From: Rhodocyclaceae bacterium
GTDB taxonomy: Bacteria > Pseudomonadota > Gammaproteobacteria > Burkholderiales > Rhodocyclaceae
Direction of reading: 5' to 3'
Assembly (NCBI GenBank): GCA_016718525.1
Contig: JADKDD010000002.1
Location: 992,001-1,056,000 of the forward strand
DNA: 64,000 nucleotides
Of the stretch, positions 24,314-32,316 are shown in pieces; position 1 is the first letter of the stretch; the number at the start of each line of letters is the position of its first letter. Below the pieces are notes generated by a model. It ran no database searches, had not been told where the DNA came from, and saw nothing but the letters and a program-made list of their open reading frames with translations. The position numbers were made by a program, and so were the translations under genes.

Positions 24314-24880
24314 ATGTTCGCTCTCAGTCGCCTTTTACTTGCCAGCTTGCTTTGGGTATCGACGTCGTTTGCTGCCCAGCCGGTGCTTCCGAAGCAAGCT
24401 GATATTTCCATAAGCAATATTGTTCTCCACGATATGGCCTCCCAGAAGCAAGTGCTTGGCGTTGACATTCCGTTTGATAAGAACGCCGACCTACCGGTAG
24501 CTACATTTTCTTCGGCCGATGGCAGACAGTTTCTCACCGTCTCTTCGCATCCCGGGGGATTGGGCGAGATTTCCGAATTCCGTGTCTCATCTTCACCGGG
24601 CAAGAATCTTGTGGCTCGTCGCATCGCTTCAAGAGATGCCTTCGTGACGGGCAAGGGCATTCGTCTCGGTCTCACAAAATCGCAATTGGTTTCCCGTCTC
24701 GGAGCGCCGTTGCGTACCAAAGGAAATGGTAACTTCGTCACACTTGAGTACCGAATCGAAGACACAGAACAGAATCCATCTAAGTTCTTACGGTTCTACA
24801 ATATGCCGATCTATTACGGTAGTTACACGTTCAAGAATAATTATTTGGTCGCGTTCAAATGCGGGTTCGATTATCCATAG
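24314..24880 (+). CDS. Cassette 4: secreted protein of unknown function
   Basis: 188 residues with an N-terminal signal peptide (LLLASLLWVSTSFAAQ). A later segment, GIRLGLTKSQLVSRLG near residue 115, resembles the helix-loop repeat often seen in SmpA/OmlA-like and other periplasmic beta-alpha proteins, but no confident family can be given. The start codon is four bases after the R' box; no ribosome-binding site is evident, so translation may rely on upstream cassettes or leaderless initiation. Confidence 0.72.
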   Translation: MFALSRLLLASLLWVSTSFAAQPVLPKQADISISNIVLHDMASQKQVLGVDIPFDKNADLPVATFSSADGRQFLTVSSHPGGLGEISEFRVSSSPGKNLVARRIASRDAFVTGKGIRLGLTKSQLVSRLGAPLRTKGNGNFVTLEYRIEDTEQNPSKFLRFYNMPIYYGSYTFKNNYLVAFKCGFDYP

Positions 24881-24884
24881 TGCG

Positions 24885-24956
24885 GTCTAACCCGCCGCTC
24901 CAGAGGGACGCTTCGCCGGCAAGCCGGCTTCGCGCCCCTGAGCTTGCACGTTAGTT
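24885..24956 (+). other. attC site of cassette 4 (last in array)
   Basis: 72-bp site. R'' is GTCTAAC (24885-24891), and the R'-like box GTTAGTT (24950-24956) breaks consensus at one position. CAGAGGGACGCTTCGCCGGC pairs with CCGGCTTCGCGCCCCTG. No R'' box AACTAAC follows, so the array ends here or the next cassette is truncated. Confidence 0.88.
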
Positions 24957-25098
24957 GTCTCAAGCCGTAAATAAAAAAAGCAATGACGGCTGTCTAGAAA
25001 TCTGCCAGCGCCTTTTTCAGTTGCGTCGAAAACTACCACTTAGTGATTATTTCAGACCCTAAAATCTCTTCTCAAGGTCCCATTCGAAATCAAGGCTG

Positions 25099-25464
25099 AT
25101 GGCAATGGTTAGTATCGGCAGCATGATTGAAAAGATATTTAGTCTCTCGGACGCGGTTCGTTATGTCGCTATTTATAGGGACGGTCAGCTTGAATCGCGG
25201 TCCAAGTCGAGCACGGTGGGGGCGAGCAGTTCGGAAAGTGATCGTTACGAAGAGCTATTGGTCAATCCGACTTTGCTCAAACTGACTTCGCAGCGCGGGG
25301 GCATTGACTGCGGTGGCATGGAATACGTGCTGGTGCGATACGGCAATTTTTTTCAGTTTGTGATGCCGGCACCGTGGGGTCATGTGTCGGTTTGCATAGA
25401 ACAGGATGCTGACCCGGTCAACCTCGGTCTGCAAGTCAAATCGCTCGTGCAGGCTGAGCAGTGA
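25099..25464 (+). CDS. Conserved-looking cytoplasmic protein of unknown function
   Basis: 121 residues, no signal peptide. Alternating strands and helices (YVAIYRDGQLESRS..., MEYVLVRYGNFFQFVMP, GHVSVCIE) suggest a small alpha/beta roadblock- or profilin-like fold, but this is an impression only. Possible starts are 25099, 25105 and 25123. It lies 143 bp beyond the last attC and lacks one of its own, so it may be native sequence flanking the array or a cassette that has lost its site. Confidence 0.55.
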   Translation: MAMVSIGSMIEKIFSLSDAVRYVAIYRDGQLESRSKSSTVGASSSESDRYEELLVNPTLLKLTSQRGGIDCGGMEYVLVRYGNFFQFVMPAPWGHVSVCIEQDADPVNLGLQVKSLVQAEQ

Positions 25465-25600
25465 TGCATCACAGACGCCAATTGATAGCGCGGAAAGTCG
25501 AGTCATGCCTGGTAGTGTTTTTGCCGAGACACAGGTACGCCCGGCCCTAAAGTTGATTCACACGATTTCAATCTAATTCTTTGCTGAAGGATTTTGCGAC

Positions 25601-25879
25601 TTGAGAATATCAACCAGGCTGATTGCGCTGACCTCACTTTGCTTGGCAGCCACACCCGTAATTGCCCAATACCAAACGCCGACGGAAGCTCAATGTCGTG
25701 AAATGGTGACCGGAATGCTTCAGGTGATGCGTTCGACGCCATTGCAAACGGAGAGTGAGAGGCAGCAGCATCGTCAGTTGATGGACAGAGTCGAAAAGGT
25801 GGTCAATGACAATCGGGCGCGCCCTGGGAGTGATTGTGAGACTTGGGCGGCAATGTCGAAAATTATTGCCACACAGTGA
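25601..25879 (+). CDS. Small periplasmic protein, TTG start
   Basis: 92 residues starting at TTG, with a signal peptide (LIALTSLCLAATPVIA) and a mature helical region holding two cysteines (QCREM and SDCETW) that could form a disulfide. GAAGG lies about 12 bases upstream. Not recognised as any family. Confidence 0.55.
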   Translation: MRISTRLIALTSLCLAATPVIAQYQTPTEAQCREMVTGMLQVMRSTPLQTESERQQHRQLMDRVEKVVNDNRARPGSDCETWAAMSKIIATQ

Positions 25880-25975
25880 GGTTGGCGGGTTGCTCTCAGG
25901 TTGTTGAGAGAACCGCAAGTTTTCGAAGCGCAGTCTCTAGAATTCGATTGGTCAGTTTCTGCGGAGGTTGGTGCA

Positions 25976-26545
25976 ATGGCGACAGTGCGTGAAGGCAGCA
26001 AAGGTGTTTTGTTGGTGGTCGATGTACAGGTGGACGTCGTGAAGGCGGCGTGGGAGAACCAACGCGTTGTCGGGAATGTGGCGCGGGCGGTGGAGCGCGC
26101 TCGCGATCAAAAGGTGCCGGTGATCTGGGTGCAGCATTCGGACGAGGATCTGCCGCATGGCAGTGCGCAGTGGCAGTGGGCGCCGCCGTTGGCGCCGGCA
26201 GCTGGCGAAGTGTTGATTCACAAGCATTTCAATTCGTCGTTCGAGGCGACTTCGCTTGATCAGGAGTTGGCCAGACTGGGCGCAACGCATATCACACTGG
26301 CGGGGGCATCCAGCAATTGGTGTATCCGTGCGACTGCGTATGGTGCGTTGGAGCGTGGCTATGATTTGACCTTGCTCTCGGATGCGCACACCACAAATAC
26401 GATGGTCCTCGACGATGGCACAAGGCTCGAGGCCGCCGACCTGGTCAAGGAGTTGAACATCGCAATGACGTGGTTGAGTTATCCCGGTCGCACCAATGCG
26501 ACGGCAAAGACCGAAGACACAACTTTTACTGTGGCGAAACCATGA
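25976..26545 (+). CDS. Isochorismatase-family cysteine hydrolase
   Basis: 189 residues. The catalytic triad of the family is visible: Asp in VVDVQ, Lys in HKHFNSSF, and nucleophilic Cys in ASSNWCIRATAYGALERGY. GGAGG lies 8 bases before ATG 25976. It overlaps the following crotonase gene by four bases, so the two are translationally coupled. Members hydrolyse amides such as nicotinamide, ureidoacrylate or N-carbamoyl compounds; the specificity is not evident. Confidence 0.85.
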   Translation: MATVREGSKGVLLVVDVQVDVVKAAWENQRVVGNVARAVERARDQKVPVIWVQHSDEDLPHGSAQWQWAPPLAPAAGEVLIHKHFNSSFEATSLDQELARLGATHITLAGASSNWCIRATAYGALERGYDLTLLSDAHTTNTMVLDDGTRLEAADLVKELNIAMTWLSYPGRTNATAKTEDTTFTVAKP

Positions 26546-27279
26546 GTAATGAATTAGTGATGCGAATTGACACTGGCGGGCTGGCTACGCTGACGCTTAA
26601 CCGTCCGGACAAGCTGAATGCGCTGACACCGCAAGTGTTTGTTCAACTTCGTGCGCACATCGATGCGATTGCACAGGACAAGACGGTGCGTTGCGTGGTG
26701 TTGGCGGGCAATGGCCGATCATTCTGTGCCGGGCATGATTTGCCGGCGATTGCCGCAGGCGAGCATGGGCCGAGCCCCGATTTTGAGGCCGAGACGATTG
26801 ATGCGCTGGAGGCGCTGCCGCAGCCGACGATTGCGCGGATTCAGGGACATTGCCTGACCGGCGGGTTGGAGCTGGCTTTGGGTTGTGATTTGTTGGTCGC
26901 GGCTGAATCGGCGTTGATCGGTGACACCCACGGACAGTGGGGGCTGGCGCCGATCTGGGGGATGTCGGTGCGCTTGCCCGAGCGTGTGGGCCGCGCCAAA
27001 GCCAAGGAATTGATGTTCACCAGTCGCCGCTTGCGGGGTTCTGCGGCGGTGGCAATCGGGCTGGTTGATCACTGCGTTGCCGACGATGCGCTGGATGCGA
27101 CGGTTGCCGCGCTTGCGGCAGAAATTCTGCAGAACTCGGCGGGCACCAATCGCATCGACAAAGCCTTGCTGGCAGCAGGAGCGCAGCAGACTCGGAATGA
27201 AGCCTTGCGTTATGAACGCACCATGCCCTTCGGTTTGCCGGAGGACATGATGGAGCGGATGAGCAAACCGAAGCGCTGA
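26542..27279 (+). CDS. Enoyl-CoA hydratase/isomerase family protein
   Basis: 245-residue crotonase. The oxyanion-hole segments are FCAGHDLPAIA and GHCLTGGLELALGCD; the first catalytic Glu is kept (GGLELAL), while the second acid position appears replaced in the DTHGQWGLAP stretch. The ATG overlaps the hydrolase stop (ATGA). The substrate is unknown. Confidence 0.85.
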   Translation: MSNELVMRIDTGGLATLTLNRPDKLNALTPQVFVQLRAHIDAIAQDKTVRCVVLAGNGRSFCAGHDLPAIAAGEHGPSPDFEAETIDALEALPQPTIARIQGHCLTGGLELALGCDLLVAAESALIGDTHGQWGLAPIWGMSVRLPERVGRAKAKELMFTSRRLRGSAAVAIGLVDHCVADDALDATVAALAAEILQNSAGTNRIDKALLAAGAQQTRNEALRYERTMPFGLPEDMMERMSKPKR

Positions 27280-27310
27280 ACCTGGCGCTGAGGCGCAGCC
27301 CGGTCTTGCG

Positions 27311-28228
27311 CTAGTTTGATTCTTTGGCTTCCGCCAGCTCACGCGCATCGCGGGCGTAGGCGGCCAGCCGTTTGACGGCACGCTCGCGCTGTTTGGCGGT
27401 GGTGCTGTTATGCACGATGGCGAAAGCGTTGCACGATTCGGCATACATTTTTTCCGAGAACGCACGATAAACCGGATCAGGCGAGGTGGTATTTCGCGCC
27501 AGATACTCCATCACATAGACCGTTGCCTGCGCCGTACCCGGCTTGTCGGCCGGGTTGGGTGGATTGATTCGGGCGAGTGTCTGCAATAAATCCGCCTGGC
27601 GCCGCAGGCGTTCCTTGAACGACAGATCAGCGTCATAGCCGGAAGTGGCGTCGAGTTGGCGCAGCAGGCTGATCTGTTTTTCTTCCATGGTGTCGTATAG
27701 CTGCTCGGCGCGTTCGACCGTGGCTTTGAGGCGCTTGTTGGTGCGCTCTTCCGGCGTGCCTTCGTTCCAGTCTTCGGTCCACTGCAGGTTGTTCTTTTCC
27801 AGCTTGCGTTTGATGTGCTGGCGCTGTTCGGCGGTGATCGTCTGCGCAACGGCGACCATGCCGGGGATGGCGTGAATGGCGACTGCATCGACGCGTGCGC
27901 GGCCTTCGAGCATTGCCGCACAGACTTGCGCCGGGGTGACATCGTTGGTCAGCAGGGGCTGCATCTTCTCCAGCAATGCAGCGATTTTTGGCAACTCGAC
28001 CGCCCGATGCCACTTCATCAAGCGGTCCAACTCGTCGTGCACCAGCGGGTGTTGTGCGTCATTGAAATCTGCGTAGCCATCGAGCCACCAGTAACCAAGA
28101 CTGGTGGCGTTGTTGTAACCCACTTTGATCGTGCTGCAACCCTGAAGAATGGCAAAAACGCCGATCAGTATCGTCAGTTTTGCAAAGCGCAGCAGCGAGT
28201 GTGTTGAGTGAGGCTGTTTGTTTGTCAT
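27311..28228 (-). CDS. DUF6279-type lipoprotein
   Basis: 305 residues. A lipoprotein signal peptide ends in LQGC (lipid-modified Cys at about 30). The mature region is almost entirely alpha-helical, with the WWLDGYADF...LVHDELDRLMKWHR pattern characteristic of DUF6279 lipoproteins, probably outer-membrane anchored. Function unknown. It converges with the crotonase gene (31-bp gap) and follows the Nudix gene by 11 bp on the minus strand. Confidence 0.75.
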   Translation of the reverse strand: MTNKQPHSTHSLLRFAKLTILIGVFAILQGCSTIKVGYNNATSLGYWWLDGYADFNDAQHPLVHDELDRLMKWHRAVELPKIAALLEKMQPLLTNDVTPAQVCAAMLEGRARVDAVAIHAIPGMVAVAQTITAEQRQHIKRKLEKNNLQWTEDWNEGTPEERTNKRLKATVERAEQLYDTMEEKQISLLRQLDATSGYDADLSFKERLRRQADLLQTLARINPPNPADKPGTAQATVYVMEYLARNTTSPDPVYRAFSEKMYAESCNAFAIVHNSTTAKQRERAVKRLAAYARDARELAEAKESN

Positions 28229-28239
28229 GGTGATCCTGT

Positions 28240-29205
28240 TTATGTTGCGGCACCGCTCCACACGGCGCGAATGGCGGCGATGCCGTGCGCACCGGCACCA
28301 CGGGCATCATCAAGGTCGGCTTGGCTGAGTCCGCCGATAGCGTAAATCGGCAACGGCGGTGTTGCATGTTCGTTGGCTAACACTGCAGCGAATTTTACCC
28401 AGCCCAACCCCTGCTCGCCCAGATGCGATTCGGTCGGCTTGACTGGTCCGAGGACGGCAAAATCACAGCCGATGGCAGCCGCGCGGGCGAGTTCCTGCGC
28501 CGAATGACATGACGCACCGACGAGGGGCAGCGGTGGGCGCGCCGCGAGCGTGGCAATTTGCCGGGCCGTCAGATGCATACCATCGGCACCGGTTTGTTGT
28601 GCCAGCGCAATATCGCTGTTGATCAGCACGCGGGCACCAAACTGGTGGCACAGCGCCACGGCATCGCGCGCAAAGGCTTCGCGTTCACTCGTTGCAAGGG
28701 CGGGCTCGCGAATCTGCACCAGACGCAAGCCGTTTTCGAGCGCGCTGCGCAGCTCGCTGAGTTGTACTGATACGCCAACCGTTGCCGCCCGGGTAATTCC
28801 GTACATGGCCGGCAATGCCAGCGCCGCGAGGACCGGCGCATTGGCGGGCAGCATCGGTGCGACGGTGATTGCATCGGCGGCTTGCCAAGACAATGCCGAA
28901 TGCACGTGATCAGTGATCTCACCACGCCACTCGCTGACGCGAAAAATATTCAGTTGAACGTGCGCATGTTCATAGTGATGTTCGCGATGCAACCACGGGT
29001 CGGCGCGAATGACCTCGATCCCGAGTTCTTCGTGGAGCTCGCGTACCAGCGCGGCATGGGCGGTTTCGCCGGCTTCAATCTTGCCGCCGGGGAATTCCCA
29101 GTAGCCTGCATAGACCGTATCGGGAGAGCGTTGGCCGAGGAGAAAGCTGCTGTCGGTACGCTCAATCACGGCGGCGGCGACGTGAACGGTTTTTGGAGTT
29201 TTCAA
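28240..29205 (-). CDS. Nudix hydrolase (MutT-like) fused to thiamine-phosphate-synthase-like domain
   Basis: 321 residues. Residues 1-130 are a MutT-like Nudix domain with the box GGKIEAGETAHAALVRELHEEL (G-x5-E-x7-R-E-x2-E-E pattern). Residues 150-315 are a TenI/ThiE-like TIM barrel (LVQIREP, GADGMHL, GPVKPTESH, AIGGLSQ). This two-domain architecture is found in many gamma- and betaproteobacteria and is expected to cleanse 8-oxo-dGTP; the ThiE-like part is of uncertain activity. A stop codon 12 bases upstream leaves TTG 29205 as the only plausible start. Confidence 0.85.
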   Translation of the reverse strand: MKTPKTVHVAAAVIERTDSSFLLGQRSPDTVYAGYWEFPGGKIEAGETAHAALVRELHEELGIEVIRADPWLHREHHYEHAHVQLNIFRVSEWRGEITDHVHSALSWQAADAITVAPMLPANAPVLAALALPAMYGITRAATVGVSVQLSELRSALENGLRLVQIREPALATSEREAFARDAVALCHQFGARVLINSDIALAQQTGADGMHLTARQIATLAARPPLPLVGASCHSAQELARAAAIGCDFAVLGPVKPTESHLGEQGLGWVKFAAVLANEHATPPLPIYAIGGLSQADLDDARGAGAHGIAAIRAVWSGAAT

Positions 29206-29222
29206 ATCGAGGGATTATTTTT

Positions 29223-29250
29223 TAACGGCGCCTAATCAGCACCAACTGGC
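29223..29250 (-). repeat. Dispersed 28-bp repeat, copy 6 (inverted)
   Basis: The first half is perfect (GCCAGTTGGTGCTG); the second half is TTAGGCGCCGTTA. It sits immediately after the stop codon of the DUF815 ATPase gene, between it and the Nudix gene. Confidence 0.8.
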
Positions 29251-29253
29251 GAG

Positions 29254-30201
29254 TCAGCGCTTTGCTGCAGATTTACGTGAAGTCTTTTTGCCATGCTGTC
29301 CGGCGTAATCCCTTGCAAACTGCCATGCCACCCGGCCGGAACGCGAGCCACGCTCGAGTGCCCAGAGCAAGGCCTGGGGACGCGCAGCGGCAATCTGCCG
29401 CGCACTGACACCAAAGCTTGCCAGCCAATGATTGCAAATGGCCAAATAGTGGTTTTGATCAAACGGATAGAACGAGAGCCAGATGCCGAAGCGCTCGGAC
29501 AAGGAAATTTTCTCCTCGGTCGTGTCGCCCGGTCGCACCTCGCCATCGGGCATGTGCTTGGCTTCCAGATTCTCGGAAAAGTTCTCCGGAATCAGGTGGC
29601 GGCGGTTCGACGTGGCATACACCAAAAGGTTGTTGGGCATGCCGGCAATCGAACCGTCGAGCACACTCTTCATGGCTTTGTAGCCGGGCTCACCGGATTC
29701 AAAGGAAAGGTCGTCGCAAAAAATAATGAACTTCTCCGGTCGCGTCGCAATCAGATCAACGATTTCCGAGAGGTGCACCAAATCCTGTTTTTCAACTTCG
29801 ATCAGCCGCAGACCTTGCGCCGAAAATTCGCTCAGCACAGCCTTGATCAACGAGCTTTTGCCGGTACCGCGCGCGCCGGTGAGCAAGACGTTGTTGGCCG
29901 GGCGACCCAGTATGAATTGCCGCGTGTTTTGTTCGATACGGACCTTTTGTACATCGACACCATGCAAATCGCTCAAACGGATTCGGTGCGGATGATGCAC
30001 TGACTCAAGGTGGCCACGAGCGTTTGCGGCATTGCCGTGATGCGCCTGACGCCAGCGAAACGCCGCAGCCGACCAATCCGGCGGAGTGATCGGAAGTGGT
30101 AACACCGCCTCAAGTCGGTCGATCAAGACCTCGGCGCGGCGCAAAAATTTCCCTAACGCTTCAGTGACGCTTGGTGGTGATTCGGTCTTTGTGGTGGGCA
30201 T
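29254..30201 (-). CDS. DUF815 AAA-type ATPase
   Basis: 315 residues. Walker A is GARGTGKSS near residue 105, Walker B-like acidic residues are in FIIFCDDLSFE, and sensor-like asparagine is in VYATSNRRHL, as in the YcfA/DUF815 ATPase family of predicted AAA proteins. The C-terminal tail is lysine/arginine rich. Exact role unknown. The gene is divergent from mltA, with start codons about 30 bp apart. Confidence 0.85.
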   Translation of the reverse strand: MPTTKTESPPSVTEALGKFLRRAEVLIDRLEAVLPLPITPPDWSAAAFRWRQAHHGNAANARGHLESVHHPHRIRLSDLHGVDVQKVRIEQNTRQFILGRPANNVLLTGARGTGKSSLIKAVLSEFSAQGLRLIEVEKQDLVHLSEIVDLIATRPEKFIIFCDDLSFESGEPGYKAMKSVLDGSIAGMPNNLLVYATSNRRHLIPENFSENLEAKHMPDGEVRPGDTTEEKISLSERFGIWLSFYPFDQNHYLAICNHWLASFGVSARQIAAARPQALLWALERGSRSGRVAWQFARDYAGQHGKKTSRKSAAKR

Positions 30202-30233
30202 CGGGTAAACTTCTCGGGAGACAACAGCGTGCG

Positions 30234-31532
30234 ATGCACTTTATCAGAACCATGCCTTCTTCCCGCCTTAGCTTCGCCGTAGTTGCCCCCCTGCTCTTCC
30301 TTGCTGCGTGTAGCAGTCAGCCGACGCAGCCTGGTGCAGCCGATGGAAACACGACCTCATCCAATGTCTGTACCGCTCCGGCAGTCGATGCCGGCGCCTG
30401 TCCGGTCTGCCCGGTTTGTCCTGTGGTGACGCCGCCGAAACCTGATGCCAAACCTTATCTGGCAGCGCAGTGGAGTGATCTGCCCGGCTGGCAGGTCGAT
30501 GATCCGGGGCCGTCGTTCAATGCATGGCTGGCCAGCTGCTTTTCGCTGGAGAAGAAGCCGCTGTGGCAGAGTGTTTGTCGCGACGCCCGTCAATTGACCG
30601 ACAAGCGTCCGGAGGCGTTACGGCAGTGGTTCGAGAGCAACATGCGCCCGTGGGCACTGGTGAATGCCGATGGCAGCAAATCCGGATTGATCACCGGCTA
30701 CTACGAACCGGTGCTGAAAGGTAGCCGGACACGCACGGCAAAATCCACGGTCCCGGTGTTCGGTCCGCCGGACGACATGATTACGGTGGAACTCTCCGAA
30801 CTGTATCCGGAGCTGAAACACATGCGTTTGCGCGGGCGGCTGGTCGACAAGGGTAAAGGCGGAGGCAAAAAGCTGGTGCCGTATTACTCGCGCGGTGAGT
30901 GGTCGGCACAGGAGACGCGGCGGCTCAGTGATGCCATATTGTTTGTCGATGACCCGATTGATTTCTTTTTTATGCAAATTCAGGGCTCGGGCCAGATTCA
31001 GTTTTCCGATGGCGACCGTGTCCGCTTGAACTATGCGGATCAGAACGGACACCCCTACAAATCCATCGGCCGTTGGCTGATCGACAAGGGTGAATTGAAG
31101 TCGCACGAAGCATCGATGCAAGGGATCAAAGCCTGGGCAAAAGCCAATCCGAAACGTCTCGCCGAACTGCTGAATGCGAATCCGAGTCTGGTGTTCTTTC
31201 GTGAGCTGGCATTGACCAGCGAGGGACCGCCGGGAGCCATGGGATTGCCGCTGACGGCAGAGCGCAGCATTGCTGTCGATCCTCGTCATGTGCCTCTTGG
31301 TGCGCCGGTTTGGCTTGCCACCACACGGCCAAATTCGGAGCAGGCGCTCACTCGACTAATGCTGGCGCAAGATACCGGCGGCGCAATTCGCGGCGTAGTA
31401 CGGGCGGATTTCTTCTGGGGCAGCGGTGCCGAGCCTGGTGCACTGGCCGGCAAGATGCGTCAGAACGGGCAGATGTGGGTGCTGTTTCCCCGCGCACATG
31501 TGCCGGAAAATTCCGAAGGCGGAACGAACTGA
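30234..31532 (+). CDS. mltA: Membrane-bound lytic murein transglycosylase A
   Basis: 432 residues. Cleaves peptidoglycan glycan strands with 1,6-anhydro product at the outer membrane. The lipoprotein signal ends LAAC; the MltA domain includes TGYYEPVLKGSR and the 3D (DPBB) domain has the catalytic Asp in LMLAQDTGGAIRG. A short proline/cysteine-rich linker (CPVCPVCPVV) follows the signal. ATG 30234 has GGGAG 14 bases upstream; ATG 30252 is an alternative. Confidence 0.93.
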   Translation: MHFIRTMPSSRLSFAVVAPLLFLAACSSQPTQPGAADGNTTSSNVCTAPAVDAGACPVCPVCPVVTPPKPDAKPYLAAQWSDLPGWQVDDPGPSFNAWLASCFSLEKKPLWQSVCRDARQLTDKRPEALRQWFESNMRPWALVNADGSKSGLITGYYEPVLKGSRTRTAKSTVPVFGPPDDMITVELSELYPELKHMRLRGRLVDKGKGGGKKLVPYYSRGEWSAQETRRLSDAILFVDDPIDFFFMQIQGSGQIQFSDGDRVRLNYADQNGHPYKSIGRWLIDKGELKSHEASMQGIKAWAKANPKRLAELLNANPSLVFFRELALTSEGPPGAMGLPLTAERSIAVDPRHVPLGAPVWLATTRPNSEQALTRLMLAQDTGGAIRGVVRADFFWGSGAEPGALAGKMRQNGQMWVLFPRAHVPENSEGGTN

Positions 31533-31572
31533 TGGAGTCCCAGTTGTCGTTGGCAGGATTTCAGGCTGACTC

Positions 31573-31600
31573 GCCAGTTGGCGCTGGTGGGACGCCGTTA
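31573..31600 (+). repeat. Dispersed 28-bp repeat, copy 7
   Basis: GCCAGTTGGCGCTGGTGG then GACGCCGTTA. It lies between mltA and ung, in a frame that could extend the ung reading frame upstream as SPVGAGGTPLL, but the ung start is downstream. Confidence 0.8.
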
Positions 31601-31617
31601 CTCGAAGCGCAGACCGA

Positions 31618-31657
31618 CTCCCTCTCCGTCAAGGAGAGGGCTGGGGAGGGGATGGGG
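31618..31657. repeat. CCCTCTCC/GGAGAGGG intergenic palindrome
   Basis: CTCCCTCTCC and GGAGAGGG form a hairpin followed by GGGGAGGGGATGGGGG, a familiar proteobacterial intergenic repeat. It follows repeat copy 7 directly, so two families are adjacent again, as at 22.2 kb. Confidence 0.65.
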
Positions 31658-31670
31658 GAAGATTTCGACC

Positions 31671-32312
31671 ATGCCCGAAAGCTGGTGTCAGTTTGCCGAG
31701 CTTAACGCCAAAGATTTTCCGAGGGTTCCTGAGCCGGCGTTTCCGCCTGCAGCGTTGCGCTTTGCTACCTTTCATCGCACCTTGCCGGAGGATTGCCGCG
31801 TGGTCATCGTCGGCCAGGACCCGTATCACGGCGTCGGCCAGGCGCAGGGATTGGCGTTTTCCGTGCCGGCTGCCGTGTCTGCGCCACCTTCGCTAAAGAA
31901 TATTCTGAAAGAACTGGCGAGCGATCTCGAAGCGCCCGCATTACGCACGCATGATCTGACCGATTGGGCTGCCAACGGCGTATTGCTGATCAACGCAATT
32001 CTCAGTGTCGCGCCGGGCTTGCCTGCGTCGCACCGTCAGCTTGGCTGGCAAGCGGTGACATCGCGCATCGTTCGCGCCTTGGGCCAGGATGACACGCCAC
32101 GAGTGTTCATGCTGTGGGGCAACGAGGCGATGAACTTCCGTTCGCTGATTGATGAAGGTAAAAATCTGGTGCTTGCCAGTTCGCATCCATCGCCGATGGG
32201 TAACGCCTGTCGCCGACCAAGCGGCGACGCGCCGGCTTTCTTCGGCAGCCGCCCTTTTTCGCGCGCGAACGAATGGCTCATCGCGCGTGGTCGCGTTCCG
32301 GTGCGATGGTGA
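31671..32312 (+). CDS. ung: Uracil-DNA glycosylase, family 1
   Basis: 213 residues. Removes uracil from DNA. The water-activating loop is GQDPYHG, the uracil Asn is in LLINAILSV, and the DNA-intercalating loop is HPSPMGNACRRP, with Met where most enzymes have Leu. The N-terminus is about 15 residues shorter than in E. coli. ATG 31671 is used because upstream residues are repeat-coded. Confidence 0.93.
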   Translation: MPESWCQFAELNAKDFPRVPEPAFPPAALRFATFHRTLPEDCRVVIVGQDPYHGVGQAQGLAFSVPAAVSAPPSLKNILKELASDLEAPALRTHDLTDWAANGVLLINAILSVAPGLPASHRQLGWQAVTSRIVRALGQDDTPRVFMLWGNEAMNFRSLIDEGKNLVLASSHPSPMGNACRRPSGDAPAFFGSRPFSRANEWLIARGRVPVRW

Positions 32313-32316
32313 AGCG

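Larger units (their letters stand above)
22797..24956 (+). mobile_element. Integron gene-cassette array without integrase (CALIN-like), four cassettes
   Basis: Four consecutive gene-attC units, all in plus orientation. Cassette 1 is 22798-23224, cassette 2 is 23225-23684, cassette 3 is 23685-24303 and cassette 4 is 24304-24950. The first 7 bases of each (GTTGGGC, GTTGGGC, GTTAGGA, GTTAGAC) are exactly complementary to the R'' box of the same cassette's attC (GCCCAAC, GCCCAAC, TCCTAAC, GTCTAAC), as expected when excised circles were inserted one after another. Genes start 4-12 bases after the R' box. No tyrosine recombinase is encoded in the window, so a remote or lost integrase is implied. 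Confidence 0.93.

Noticed and set aside
26184..26212. CCGTTGGCGCCGGCAGCTGGCGAAG in the isochorismatase gene as a repeat copy
   Set aside because: Only about half of the positions match and the phase of the match is interrupted; native codons explain it.
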